Origin: Tilletiopsis washingtonensis
Lineage: Eukaryota > Basidiomycota > Exobasidiomycetes > Entylomatales
NCBI RefSeq assembly: GCF_003144115.1
Contig: NW_020312025.1
Span: forward strand, 189,895 to 236,553
Direction: 5' to 3'
DNA: 46,659 bases
The position numbers and the translations under genes are program-made. Each line of letters starts with the position of its first letter. Within the stretch, counting starts at the first letter, position 1. This document shows positions 1 to 12,332 of the stretch, piece after piece. The notes beneath the pieces are model-generated. The model worked only from the letters and a program-made list of their open reading frames with translations. It was not told the DNA's origin and did not search any database.

Positions 1-180
1 CTGCTGCTGCTGCTGCTGCTGCTGCATAGCCATCTGCTGTTGCTGTTGCTGCATCTGAGCCTGCTGCTGCTGCTGCTGTGCGGCCGCGTGCTGTTGTTGA
101 GCAGCGTGCTGCTGCATCTGCTGAGCGTCCTGCTGTTGCTGCATCGCATGCTGCTGCTGCAGCTGTTGCAGCTGAGCAGA
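1..180 (-). repeat. CAG/CAA trinucleotide tract encoding poly-glutamine
   Basis: The plus strand shows runs of ctg with some ttg and cat, which read as CAG, CAA and ATG on the coding strand. The longest pure run is the eight units at 1-24, cut by the window edge. In protein the stretch gives Gln blocks broken by Met, Ala and His inside the cyclin gene. Tracts like this are length-variable and often misassembled. Confidence 0.9.
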
Positions 181-2659
181 CGCGGCATAGAACGCAGCGA
201 CGTTCTCCGGACTCGGCGCCGAGGGCGTCTGCGAGACGGCCGGCGAGTGACGCGAGAAGCCCGCTCCAGCTGCGGGCCAGTGCGCCTGCACTTGCTCGTG
301 CGAAGCGGGAGTAGGACGAGCCGCACGAGCTGCACGACGCGAGGGCGTTGGGTACGGCGTGGCAGTGACGGCCGGCACGTGGCGCGTGCCCGAAGCGCGA
401 CGCGCAGAGGAAGACGTCGAGTTGTTCCACAGCGCTTGAGGCGAAGGCGTCTGCTGAGCACGTTGAGGCGCCACACGCATGGGCGGGGCATGGGCGTGTG
501 CTCCCGGAATCGGCGGCGGCAGGTAGAGACCCAGGTGGCCGCGTGCACTGCCTGCTGCGAGCGAGTAGTACGAGAGCGGCACGGCGTGCGAGAGGCCCAC
601 GGCTCCATTCGAGGTGTTGACGCTCTCGTTGCCACGGTAAGGCGCCACGAGGACCTCAGGAGTGAGGGCGTGGGAGAAGGTAGAGTGGAATGCCTGCGCT
701 GCATACTCGTCCTGCGTCGTCGCAGAGGGACGAGCGACGGGCGTGCTGCGCAGCGAAGGCGCGGCGCTGCTGCTGTGCTGCTGTGGTGCCGAACGAGCAT
801 CGGTGGGAGAGACCGAGGCAAGCAAGTCGCTGTATGCGGGCTGACGCTGCTCGTACGCCCGCCGCTTCGTCGGGCGGCCGGAGCCGCTGGCGCTGCCGTT
901 CCACTCGACGGCATGCACGGGCGACTCGATGCGCGTGCGCTCGAAGGCTCGCTTCATGCCCGCGATCGAAGCACTGCCGGACGCCGAGCTCGACGGCCGT
1001 GGCACGTCGGGCGAGGCGAGCGAGCGGACGCGGCCGTCGAGCTGCTGCGGAGCCTGCGGTGCAGACGGCGGCGGAGGCGGCGCCAGATGGTCGGGCGTCC
1101 AGCCGCTGGCCGACATGGACGGCGCCGGGACCTGGAAGGTAAAGTCGGAGGAGAAGGCGTGCGGTGCCTCGACGGACGAGTCGGGCGGCGACGGCCCGAA
1201 CGAGGAAGCATCGGGCACCGACGGCGGAAACTGGAAGTACGGCTGCGTGGCGAACGGCGGTGTTGCCGCGCCCGTCGAGGCACGAGCGGCCCACGAGCCA
1301 TCGGCCGACGAGTCGCTGGTGGTGAGCGACGTGCGTGCCGGCAGCAGCGACGATGCGGCGGCGTGGCCGAGCTGGATGTGACTCATGCTGTGCCGGCCTT
1401 GCGCCAGCGAGCGGTGCTGGTGCATCGTGCGGCGCACCGCTGCGTCGCGCGTGGAGCGCTCGATGGCCTGCGAGCGCTGCTCTGCCAGCAGCTCGACGGC
1501 GACGAGCCAGCGCCGGTAGTCGTCTGCTGTGGCGTAGAGGCTGGGCAGGCCGAGCCACATCTCCACCTCCATGCGGTTCAGCTCCTTGACGGGCACCTTT
1601 GTGATGTCGCTCCACGTCGCCGCCGTGTAGCTGCTGTCGTCCTGCATCTTGTTCGCCAGACTCAGCGCGCAGATGGCAAGGCGGTACTCGCTGCCTTCCT
1701 TGCCGCGCAGCGAGCGATGCTGCTGCCGCAGGCGGTGGATGTAGAGCAGCGCCAGCAGAATGACGGCGTTGCTGAGCTGCGTCGTGTTGAGCACCTCGCG
1801 GGCAAAGGCCACGAAGCGCTCCTTGGGGCTCAGCCCCAGCTCGGCGTCGGCGCGGCTGGGCGCAAAGCCGTCGGGAGCCGGCGTGTACCAGATGTAGCTG
1901 GACGCACACGACCATGAGCATGGTGAGCATCAAGCGCGCCTTCGCGACTCACCAGACCATTTGTGCGAACCACTCTGCCACCTGCGCCTGCGACGGCTGC
2001 GACGTTGCGCCACTGGCGGCGTCGTCGCGCTTGAAGACGGGCTCGGGCGGCTCGTTGGCCAGCTCGCTGGCCTGCGGGTGCGAGCGCGAGTAGCTGTGGC
2101 GCGCCGATGCGGGCCGCGAGCTGCGCGAGGGCTGCTGCTCGGCCGTCCAGGCGGCGGCAGAGGCAGAGGCGCCGTCGCACGACGCACTTGGCTGCATGTG
2201 CAGCGAGTCGAGGCTGGCGCAGCGCACGTCGTGCGGGCCAAGCGGCGGCGTGAGGGTGTGTGGGTGTACGGCGTGGTGCAGCAGGGCGGCGTCGTCGAGG
2301 GCGTACGACTGCGCCTGCTGCTGCTGCTGCCGCCAGTGTGCCACGCTCGGCGGCGACGGCGGCGCAGCACTGGCGCCGGGGAAGGGCAGGTAGCGCGGGC
2401 TGTGCATCTCGGCGGCGGTACGAGGGCTGTCGCTGCGCGGGCGGCGCCGCGGGGGACTGGCGCTGCGCCGCTCGCAGGCTGCGTCGCTGGGCCGCGACGA
2501 CGGCGCCGCTGCAGTGGGCCAGCGGGCGTGAGCGAGCGAGGAGGAGGAAGGCGTGCGCGACGCGGCGCCCAGCACGGGGCGCAGGTGGAGATCGGCGGCG
2601 GCGGCGGCAGAGGCGGCGACGACGACGTGCGACGGCTGCGCGGCGGCGGCCAGCAGCAT
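1..2659 (-). CDS. Pho80/PCL-like cyclin with long Gln-rich C-terminal tail (3' end outside window)
   Basis: Exon 1 runs 2659-1953 and exon 2 runs 1897 to the left edge, with one 55-bp intron (1898-1952, GTGAGT...CAG). The join reads FAQMVCYIWYTP and leads into a cyclin box of about 110 residues (roughly residues 228-345) with LSNAVILLALLYIHRLR, then EYRLAICALSLANKMQDD and VKELNRMEVEMWLGL. This layout is typical of Pho80/Pcl/Pas1 cyclins, which activate Pho85-type kinases in cell-cycle or phosphate control; which pathway applies here is inference. The roughly 225 residues before the box and more than 500 after it are low complexity (Ser, Pro, Ala), and the visible end is a long Gln tract. At least 868 residues are visible. 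The start at 2659 is chosen because a pyrimidine-rich leader ends there. The same region is also open on the other strand, which I take to be a shadow of the GC bias. Confidence 0.8.
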
Positions 2660-5600
2660 TCTCGAGGAGATGGGAGAGCAGAGGCAGAGACGGTCGTGAG
2701 GTGGGCGGGCGGCGTCAAGAGGAGCGAGAGGCGGGTGCAGGTGGCCGCGCGGGTCGAGGAGCGTGAGCGCCAGCCGCCGGCCCAGCCAGCTGGAGCAGGC
2801 GCAGGTGAGGCGAAGAGGGCCCAAGGAGGCAGGCGAAGCGGGCGGCGCCAGGGGCAGCCTGATTGGGGGATGTGACGATGCAGAGAGGAGCAGGAAGAGG
2901 AGCAGGAAGGGCAGGGCCGGGCAAGTGCAACCAACGGGTGAGGAGAGCGAGCGTGGGCTGCCCGAGCCGGACGGACGGCCCTGGATCCGGTGGAGGAGGC
3001 TGAGGGGGCAGCGCAGGCAGCGGCACAGGCACACCGCGCGCGTGAGGACGCCGGCGCAGCGCCGCGCCGAGGGGACGGCGCCGTGAGCCGCGGCGGCAGG
3101 GCGCCGCGAGGAGCACGCTGCCCAGCGCCGCCGAGCCGTGGCAGGCGCGGCAAAACGGCGGCGGCGGCGTGGTGCGGCGCTGCAACGAGCCCTTGCTGCG
3201 CTGCTGCACCGGCAGCGGCCAGCAGCGCAGCGCCTTCCGGCTGCACCTGCACCGCACGGCCGCAACCGCGGCAGCCCGTGGCGCGGATGGATGCCCGACG
3301 AGCGAGCGAGCCGAGCGGAGCAGCAGCGGCAGACGCAGGCGCGGCGTGCATGCGTCTCTCTGCGCTGCGCTGATGCATCCTGCGCCGGCGTGCAGCAGCG
3401 TGCCTCGGCGGCAGCGCTGCAGGCCAGCAGCGCTCAGCAGGCGGTGCGCGGGCCAGACCAGCAGATGCGCCCGCCGCCGAGGGCCGTCGCCGCGCGCCGC
3501 GGGCCCACAGCCCAGAGCGCGGGGAGCGCGCGCGGCCCTCACTTTGGCTTTTTTGCTCGCCTGAGTGCATGTTTCGCAGCCAGCTCAGTCCGCCGCCGCA
3601 GCGGGTGCAGCAGCAGCAGGAGAGGAGCGAGCGAGCACAGCAGAAGGGCAGGCCGCCGCTGAGCAGCTTGGAGGAGAGAAAGCGCCTCTCAGCCGGGCCG
3701 CCGCTCGTCATGCCGCTGCGCTCACCTCAGCGGGCACACATCGCCTCATCATTCGCATGCGCCCTTGCGGCGCTGAGTCTCGAGCGCAGCATAGAAGGGC
3801 GGTGCTCTGCGCGCTGGCTGTGTTGCGGCGCCTGCGCCCGTCGCGGGCATGGATTGCCGGCGCGGGGTGCGCCGGCGGGCGCTGAGGACAAGCATCGAGC
3901 GCGCGCGCGGCGCGGCGCGATGGCGCGCAGGAAGGGGGGGCATTGAGCCGTCTCAGGAGCAGGCGCAAAGACAGCGAGAGGGGCGGCGAGGCGGAGTGCG
4001 GCGCTAAGGCAGCGTTCAGCGCCCGCGCCACAGCGCCGCACGCACCCCCCCATGGCGCCGCGAGCGAGGAGGGGGCCGCGCGGCAGCAAGGACAAGCGCT
4101 GCGCTGCCACAGCCGCCAGCCGCATGCACCACGGCAGGCCGGCGTTCGCAGCAGCAGCGGCAGCGGCAGCTCTTGCTGCGCCCCCTCTGCGCCTGCACAG
4201 CGCGCAGCTCGCAGCGGTCGGTGACAGAGGTTTGCCCACCCCTCTTGCATGATGCAACGCAAGCCTCTTCGCCTCGTTGCCGTTGGCGTCCGCGGAAGCA
4301 CCCTTTTCTTGAAAGCCTCGCGCGCGCGGCTTTCGCTTTGAACGCACAGGGCGAGGAGCATCTCCGGCAGCAGAACGAAGGACGGAGCGCGATCTTCCAG
4401 CTCGGGCTGAATGTGACACGAAGCCGCGGCACCGAGCGTCAGGCGAGGGGCCACATGACCCCTGAGCACGGCGAACAAGGGCTTGAGTTCGCACTTTGCT
4501 CGCCTCCCTGCGAGGCGGTTAGTGCCGCGCCGCGGGCTGATGCGCACCAGCGCCAGCCAGCAGCAGCGCCTCGGCAGCGGGAGGCACAGCAAAGGCCGCA
4601 GGCGATGCCGGCAGGCATGACTCAGGCGGCAGCATCGCGGCATGGCTCGCAAATCCGAATGCACGCCGAGTTGGCGTTCCGGCTGGGCGCCGACTCGCAC
4701 CAGCCACGAGGGGAGCAGCATGACGCTGCGCTCCATCGCAAGGGCCGGAGGAGTGTGATCTTGGCGTGGCGGTGCAACCGCGGCCGGCACAAGGCGCCTC
4801 TTCGCCCTCTTCCTCAGGGGGGGCAATGACGAGCCGGCTTCCGGGCCTGAGGCGATGGGTGGCGCAGGCCGGGAGTGCCAATTTGCGCGGCAGAGTGTCA
4901 ATTCTCGGCCATACGCGAGCCCCTCGTCGTTGATCAGCCTCCGCCCGCGGCGAGGAGAGCCCGTTCCGGTGCAATGGCACGCGAGGCACTCATCAGACTC
5001 AGCTCCTCGGGAGAGTTGAGCCGAAAATCAGCTCAGCATCGAGCCGCGCCTTCGCCGTCGATGCGCAGAGGCGTCGGCACCGGAACGAGGAGAGGAAGCT
5101 CTAGTGCCGTGGCGTGCATGGCGCTGCTGCGAGCTCGAGGCTGGATGCAGCACCCAGCACGGGCATCCGGAGCGCGCGGGCTGGCGGAGTCACGAGCGGC
5201 GGCACGGCGGGGGCGGCCCGCCCTGATCGACCGTCCGTCCATTCGTTCCTCCTCTGCGGCTCGCTCACAGCACCAGCTCGCAGGCTCGTTCCGCCGCGCC
5301 AGGCTCATGCCTCGATCTGGACGCAAACCCCTCCTCGCGCCGGGGCGCAGCAATGCGAGGGCGAAAGGGCCGTGCTGAATGCATGGCTCATGCAGGGGAG
5401 TAGCCGAGGCTGACTGGCCGGCCCGCGGGCGGTGCTCTTTGCGGTGCAGGCCGCGGCAGAGGGGCAAGCGCGAGGGCGAGCGAGGTCGCTCATGTGCATG
5501 CTCCCTGTGCTTGCGCCTCCGCTCCTCTGCTCCACGCCGACGCCTGCCTTAGCCCGCTCGCTCGGCGCCACAGCACGCTCACCGACACGCGCTTGTTGCT

Positions 5601-8600
5601 TCGCGCGGCGGGCGGCGGATGGCGTTGGCGCAGGCACGGACAGCTCTGCATGACAGGAGTGCAGTCAGGTTGCAGGCGAGGGATGCGCCGGCGCAGCCGG
5701 GTGCCGTGTGGCCGCCGTGGACCGGCCGGCGCGGCGAGGAGAGAAGGGCCGCAGGGGCAAAAAGGTCGGCCGCGCTGGCGGAGGCGAGATGCGACGGCAG
5801 CAGCAGCATGCAGAGGCGTCGCAGCGGGCCGCGCAGCCGAGTTGCGGAACGGCACCGGGGCGCGGCGCGGTTGTTCCGCCCGGCCGCACCTCGCTCGCTT
5901 TTTCGTGCTCGTCACATGGCTCGGCCTCGGCATCCTGCGCCCCTGCGCTCCCATGCTGCGTGCCTCGCTTGCTGCGATGCTGCGATGCCCGCAGTCGTGC
6001 CGCCAGCAGAGCAGCTCAAGCCGCGCCTTGCTGCGCCGAGGAAGCTCGCCGCGGCCGGGAGCGGCGTCTGCCGACTGCAAGCGTCCGCACGGCGGGTGCT
6101 GTGCAGCGCGTGAGCTGCTCGCGCTGGCGCTGGCGTCTCCGTCCGGGGCGAGAGCGCCTCGAATCAAGCGCCGCTGGCGGTGCCGCGAGAGTTTGGCATG
6201 CAGCGAGCAGCGCAAGGTGCCTCTGCCTCGCATCAAGCCCCCCCACCTGAGCTGAGTAATCCAGCGTCTAGGCGCCGCGAGTTAGCGCTCAGCGCTAGGC
6301 CGATGTTCAAGGACGACCTAGGACGAAGCACAGCGATGCTGTCAGGCGCAGAGCAAGAGCAAGCCGTGGCACGGCGCGGGATGGAGGCCGAGTCTCGTCG
6401 CTGCAAGCGGCGGTGGAAGCGGCGGCTGCGGTGTCGGTGCTCGAGACCATGGCGTGCCCACGCTTGCGTCTCGCTGTTCGTCGCCGCTCGCGCGCCAAGG
6501 CAGCGACCACACCGCATGGACGACCTCGCTCGCTGACTCAGGCGCGCCGCAGAGCAGCTCTCCCAAGTCCGCACGGTCGTCCTGCGAGGTCTGCTCGCCA
6601 GCGGCCAGCCGACGGACGCAAGCATGTCGCGGCGCAGCCGCAGCGGCATCCGAGGCTGGCGACGCCGAGATCTCGCGTCTGCCCGCGAGACTTCTCTGTG
6701 GGTGCCGGACAGTCATGCATGACGCTATGATCGACTTTGAGTGTGCGAACGGCGGCGCTCGGCGGCGGCCAATCTCATGCAGCGACGTTGGCATGCAGCG
6801 CACTGCATGGGCGGCGGCGAGAAGGAGAGGCGCGGCACCGGGAGGCGCGCCGAGCGACGAGCGACGGCGCAACGAAGAGCATCCGGGCCATCGCGAGGGG
6901 GTGCCGGCTGCGGTGCCGTGCTGTGCTGCGACGCCTCTCCGCTCGGCGTGCCTGAGCGCTGAGGCGTCCCTCCCGGCGGCGAGCTGGTGCCGCGGAGTTG
7001 AACAGCAGCGCCCGCACACCCGCTGCAAGCTGCGCGCTGCGTCGGTGCCCAGGTGCAGCCGCAGCCGGGGAGCTCTCGACGAGACGGCTTTCAGCCTCCG
7101 CTCGAGGCACCGCTGCGCGCGTGGGCCAGCGGCGTCGGCAGCGGCGTGCCGCCATCCATGCACCGCTCGCTGCGCTGCAGCAGACCCTGCGTCCTTCGCT
7201 CGCCGGCAGCTCGCAGCGGGCTCGTCGCAGATGCAGCGCCTCAGGAGCAGGCGAAGGGGTGATCGCACCGCCTCCGGCTTTGCCACTCCGCGAGGGCCCA
7301 CGAGGCGCGCAGCAAACAGCAACTTGCGGTCGTGCGGCTTGCCGTGAGAAGGCGCCTGCGCCGAGCGCTGCATCTGCATGCAGACGCACGCAGCGCAGAG
7401 AAGGCGACCCGAGCTGATTGACTCGACGAGCTCGTCGCCAGGCCGCTCCGCCGGGCGCGCGCGCGTCCAAGTCCGCTCCCGGCGAGCGCCAGCTGCAGGA
7501 GGCACCTCGCAGGTCGCACCGCAGTCTCGACCGCGGCAGAAGCGCATGGCAAGGCGGCGACCGCTGAGGTGCAACGCCATGGCGCTGTGTCGTCTGCGCC
7601 TCCTCGCCTGCGTTGGCGGGCCATCGCGTGCGGCGCGCGCAAGCGCCACCGTCTGACGTGGAGCATCTCGCAAAGTTGCGCCGTGTGCCTGCCGCAAAGG
7701 CACCTCGATGCAGGCCTCATGCCGTCCGGCGGAACCAGTAGGTCGTCTCCACACGGTGCGCAGTTCCTCCTTTGTTGCGCTGGGAACGGCCGCGACCGCG
7801 CGGCTGAGCCTGGACGAGCAGGCAGCCTCGATCGCGAGGAACGACATTTGCATGGCCAAGACGCGGAGACGGGGGCCGCAAGACGCAATGCTGCTGCCCA
7901 GCGAGCGCCGCAGAGATGCTCCATGGCTCGCTTCCCGTCCCGGTCGGACTGTCAAGGGGCACGCTAAGACGAGCTTGAGGCCGAGGGGTCTGCGTCTCGG
8001 CCGGTCGACGTGGCAGCCCGCAGACGCAGCGGCCGAGGTTGCCGCCTTAGCGTGGCCGAGCTGCTCCACCTTGCGCTCGGCTGACAGCGCAGGTGGCGCT
8101 GCTCAGGCACCCGCAGCGCGAGCAAGGCGCGGGAGTGGGCGGCGCAGAAGAGATGCCGTGGCCGACGGGCCTTGGCGCCCACGTCTTCGTCCTCCGCCGT
8201 GATGCGCTCCTCCGGGTGCGGCCGGCTGCACCCACGTCGCACCCCGAGCCTCGGCTTCGTTTTGCGGTCCTGCGGCCATGCGGTGTCGGCTCGCGCAGCT
8301 CGCGCTGCTCGGCAGCCGCTGCAGGCGAAAGCGCGAGCGCGCCTTGCGGTGCTGTTGCGCCGGCGAGACGGCGAAACGCTGCAATCGAGCGCGGCAGCCG
8401 GCCTCGCTGCAATGCCGCTGGCGCTGCAACCTCGCTCGCGCTGCGGCGGGCTGCACCTTTCATGCCCGTGCCTCGCGTCGATCGAGGGCATCGACGCGTC
8501 GAGCGCAAGGAGACGCGTACAGTGGCGTGTCGAAAAAGTCGTCGAGACGCCGCTCTGCCGCATGCCGGTGTCGAGCCACACCCGCTGCACCTGCAGATGT

Positions 8601-9976
8601 TCTCCTCGTCGTCAGGCCTCGGCGTGCTCAACGGCAGGTGCAGGAGAGGTGTTGCATGATGCTCTAGCCCGTGCCTCGGCTGTTGAAGGGGGCAGAGACC
8701 CTCCAGCACGTCCTACTGAGTAGGTTCTCGGTAGGGCCCTAGCAGACGCCTGTCAGGCAACCTGCTATGATTTTCTAGCGGACCAGACCAGGCAACGTGC
8801 TAGGCCGTCCGTCAGCCGTGTGCTACCGTCTGTTCAGCGTCTGCTAGGCTGCTGCTAGGCTGCTGCCGGGCGCTGCGAGCTGACACGGAGCTGCTGGGGC
8901 CTATCGAAACCCCGCTGTGTAGGACGTGCAGAGCGGCAGCAAGGGGCTGCGTGTGGGGGCGCCGAGCGCAAATATGAACGCAGCTGCTGAACCTGCATCA
9001 GGCGCCGCTACGATGAAGTGTTGTAGGCGGAGCCATGCGCTGCTGTCGGCAAGCCGGATGACCTCGGCGACGCTGCATCGCTCGACGTTCCGCCGAGGCT
9101 CCTCGAAAGCGGAACGGCCACGCCAAAGGCATCAGCAAGGAGGTACGCGAGCGTCAATCTGCATTCGTCGTCGATAGACTCAGTGGCTAAGAGCGTCTCC
9201 GTGTCCGTCGGCCGAGCAAGTCAGATGCAGCGCGAAGCCGGTGCGGCAGCGAGTCGAGCGTGGCTTCTGCCGCTGAGACAAGACTACCCAAGGCATGCGC
9301 GCCTGGCGAAGGGCGGGGACGAGCACATGCCGCTAGCTTCGTACCCGAGCAAAGAATGGTCGCGCTTGCGGACGTGGCGCCGAGCTGGGCAGCGAGGACG
9401 GTCCGTCGGAGCGCCGGTCTTGATGGCCCCGAGCGCTGCATGCGACACTGCGCGCCGGCGGGGTCCTGGCCTCGCAGGAGCGGCAGAATGATCTCTCGAC
9501 GCGGCGCTCTGCAAGGGCGAGCGGTCAAGCATGCGGCGAAGGCCGGCGGCAAGGAAGCTTGTCTAAGCGCATAGTCAGCATCGACGGACGCCAGTGAGCG
9601 GCTCACCGTCGATGGGTGCTCCTCGTCGCGACACACACGTGACAGTTGCGACAGCGATGGAACGCGGCGCGGCAGGCTCTGTCGAAGCACGCACGACTCG
9701 GAGTGGCTGCTCGCCGGACGTCGCGCAAGGGAGATGCTTCCAGCACGTTACGAAGCTATGCTTTCATTCCCCTGGCGCGGGTGAGGCAGGCAGGAAGCGC
9801 ATGGCGGTATTGAGGCAAGGGGAGAGGCCAGGGGCTCGACGTCTGCTCACACTGCGCAGCAGGGGAGTCGCGCCGGCGCACGGGCGCCGCACCCACCGCC
9901 CGCCTCCACTTCAAGTTCGCAGCGTCCTTCTCGCCATCACCGCAACAGCGTCCTCCTTGCTCCGGCAGCCAGCACG
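2660..9976. other. GC-rich region of about 7.3 kb with no supported gene
   Basis: The first few hundred bases are the pyrimidine-rich leader and promoter of the cyclin gene on the minus strand. The rest has many long open frames on all six strands, but their translations are Arg/Ala/Pro-rich and overlapping, with no domain, no consistent splice pattern and no leader-type start. I read them as a by-product of few AT-rich stop codons. Two short patches stand out because they are rich in CTAG tetramers (about 6265-6325 and 8660-8865). The last 100 bases are the leader of the following amidase gene. No tRNA boxes were convincing. Confidence 0.6.
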
Positions 9977-11139
9977 ATGCCGCTCGCCGCCGTCGCCCAG
10001 CTCACGAGCTCCGCCAGCATCGCCGCCAACCTCTCCGCCGCGCAGTCGCTGCTCAAGCGAGCCGCCAGCGCGGGGGCACGCGCCGTGTTCCTGCCCGAAG
10101 CATGCGACTTCATCGCGCCGGCCGCCGACGTGCCGGCCTTGGCGGCGTCGGCCGAGGCACGCAGCTTTGTGGCCGAGGTGGCCAAGGCGGCAAAGGAGCA
10201 CGGCGTGTGGGTCTCGATGGGCGTGCATGAGATGGGCGAGGAGAAACGCTGCTGGAACACCAATGTGCTCGTGGATGCGCAGGGAGAGGTGCGCGAGAGG
10301 TATCGCAAGGTGCGTCGGGCAGCGAGCAGGCGGCGAGCTAGGCGCATTGGAAGCAGAGGATCATTAGTGCCAGTGTGGCTGAGACCACTCTCCTCAGCTG
10401 CACCTCTTCGACGTGGACATCGCCGGTGGCCTCAAGATTCTCGAGTCGGGGACCACGATCCCCGGCAAGCAGCTGCCAGCCGCCGTTCCCTCGCCCCTCG
10501 GACAGATCGGCGTGAGTCTTGCGTCTGACTGCTCACCATGGCGATCCCGCTGAGCGCCTCCCGCATCCAGCTGCAGACATGCTACGACGTGCGCTTCCCT
10601 GAGGCTGCGCTTGCACTGCGACGACAGGGCGCCGAAATCCTGACGTACCCCTCGGCATTCACTGTGCGGACGGGCGCTGCGCACTGGGAGCTGCTGCTGC
10701 GAGCCCGAGCCGTTGACACGCAGTGCTGGGTGCTTGCCGCTGCACAAGTTGGTCAGTCGGCGAGACCGGAGCGCGGATGTAGGCTTCTCACCGGCCAACG
10801 TTGACGGGCCCCATGTCAGGCGCTCATCCTGGTTCCAAGCGTGTATCGTACGGCCATGCCATGATCGTTGATCCGTGGGGCAGCGTGGTAGCTCAATGTC
10901 CGTGAGTTCGCATGCTCCGTGCCTGGCGCAGGCTCGGCGCTGACACCTGCTCGAGTAGCGACACACAGCCGTACGAGCCGACCTTCTGCGTGGCCGACAT
11001 CGTGAGTTGCTTGCTTCTCTGCTCGCCGATGCAGGCCGTCGCTGATGCTCTGCCCCAGGACCTCACACATCTCAGCAAGCTGCGCGCCGAGATGCCGCTG
11101 TGGGAACAGCGGCGAACAGATGTGTATGCCGAGTTGTAG
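9977..11139 (+). CDS. NIT1: Deaminated glutathione amidase (Nit1-type nitrilase-superfamily protein)
   Basis: Six exons: 9977-10309, 10398-10511, 10571-10751, 10820-10901, 10959-11001 and 11059-11139, giving 277 residues, the usual size. The nitrilase-fold triad is visible as Glu41 (FLPEACDF), Lys111 (RYRK, at the first splice junction) and Cys153 (TCYDVRFPE). The segments [26 protein letters not shown] and [19 protein letters not shown] match the Nit1 branch (yeast Nit2) rather than omega-amidase. The family hydrolyses deaminated glutathione, a side product of transaminases, in cytosol and mitochondria; this is known for the family and not shown here. For the last two introns I chose the downstream acceptors, giving 57 bp each, because the joins read QCPDTQPYEP and ADIDLTHL as in homologues. 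A nearer CAG in each case would add 9 or 8 residues in frame. Confidence 0.93.
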
Positions 11140-12332
11140 ACGGCAGTCGTTGTACTCTGGACTGCATGTCATCTGCAGATTCGGCGGGCGCTCGTCAGGC
11201 AACGGGAGATAGCACATGGTATTCACAAGGCGTGCGTGAGAGATAGGCGCGCGGGGCGTGTAGAGAGAAGAGTCGAGAGTAGAATGGGGCGAGCAGGGCG
11301 GACGGACGAGACGGCGAGGCACCGCGGGCTGGCTTCGTTGCAGGCGAGACGGCTTTGGACTTGAGGGCGTGGCGCCATCCGGAGAGAGATGACACGCAAC
11401 GCGCAATGACGGAAAGCGGCAGGACGTGCAGAGGGACGTGCTGAAAGGACCGGGGCAGTCAAGGAAGCGAGGAGGCGGGGTGTGGAAGACGAAGAGTGGA
11501 TGTGGATGGAGCTGGGAGGAGGGCGGTGCGTCAGTGCTGAGAGTGGTGGAGTCACAAGGAGCGGTCGAAGGGCCGGGACAGGCGACGAGGCTACGCTTCC
11601 CGCAAAGCTCGCGCGCAACAGCACTGTCAACGGTGCATGCTTCACTGTGCATCTCTCTGCAGAAGAGACGGCCCATACGCAAGCGCTAGCCCTTCGCAGG
11701 CCCGAGGAACGTCGCGGATCTCTCGTCTGCTCGATTCGCTCGAGCCCAGCCGTGCCTGCGCGTAGACCCATCGTGGTGCGCACAAGCTGCACGGCACTGC
11801 GACATACGCAGCACGGTAGCATGCGTGCGCTGGGCATACAAGCGCAGCTCCAGTTCGCATAGCGCGAAGCTCTACGAGACTACCGACGCCATGCAACGAG
11901 ACCCTGCGCGCAGCTGGGCAAAGCAATCGTCGCTCTGAGCCGACGCACGAGTGTCTGCAGCTGCCACTCGATCGAGCAGATATATGCCGCGACTTCCTCA
12001 CCATGCTTGCGATGGGCCCAAACGCCGGCAGGCAAGGTGACGCGAAGGTGCGCACATGCGGCGCGACAGCGCCATGCCCTACATTGAACCCTATCAAGAC
12101 CGTTCCTGACCCGTCTGACGCTGCAAGGACCGGACGCAAAGACTCACCGAGAGTGGAGGAACTGGTGAACGGAACGAGGAGCTAGAAAGCGCGCAGCGCT
12201 AGATCGCACCACGGCGCGCGACGACGGTGGATGGAGAGCGATGGCGCGCAGGGTCTGCTACCATCCCGTGCCTTCGCTCTGCTTCTCCTCCATCTTGCGC
12301 GCGTGGCACGCGCTCCAGCTCTCTCTGCGCGC
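11140..12332. other. Intergenic region between two converging genes
   Basis: This holds the 3' flanks of the amidase gene (plus) and the small lipidated-protein gene (minus). No coding region is supported. On the minus strand, about 11560-11230 is strongly pyrimidine-rich, like the leaders before real start codons in this window. It is followed by an ATG near 11217 and an open frame of 134 codons that runs antisense into the amidase gene, with no recognisable product. Confidence 0.5.

Noticed and set aside
40-1917. Plus-strand open frame of 625 codons opposite the cyclin gene
   Set aside because: It is in register with the codons of the cyclin exon on the other strand and has a Leu-run then Arg-rich composition typical of an antisense reading of CAG repeats and Ser/Pro codons.
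9175-9240. Possible tRNA (A-box-like TGGCTAAGAGCG near 9183)
   Set aside because: No B-box (GTTCGANNC type) at the right distance and no foldable acceptor stem.
10816-11682. Minus-strand open frame of 288 codons overlapping the amidase 3' end
   Set aside because: No domain is recognisable and it is antisense to conserved exons. Only its leader-like upstream composition is kept as a low-interest finding.
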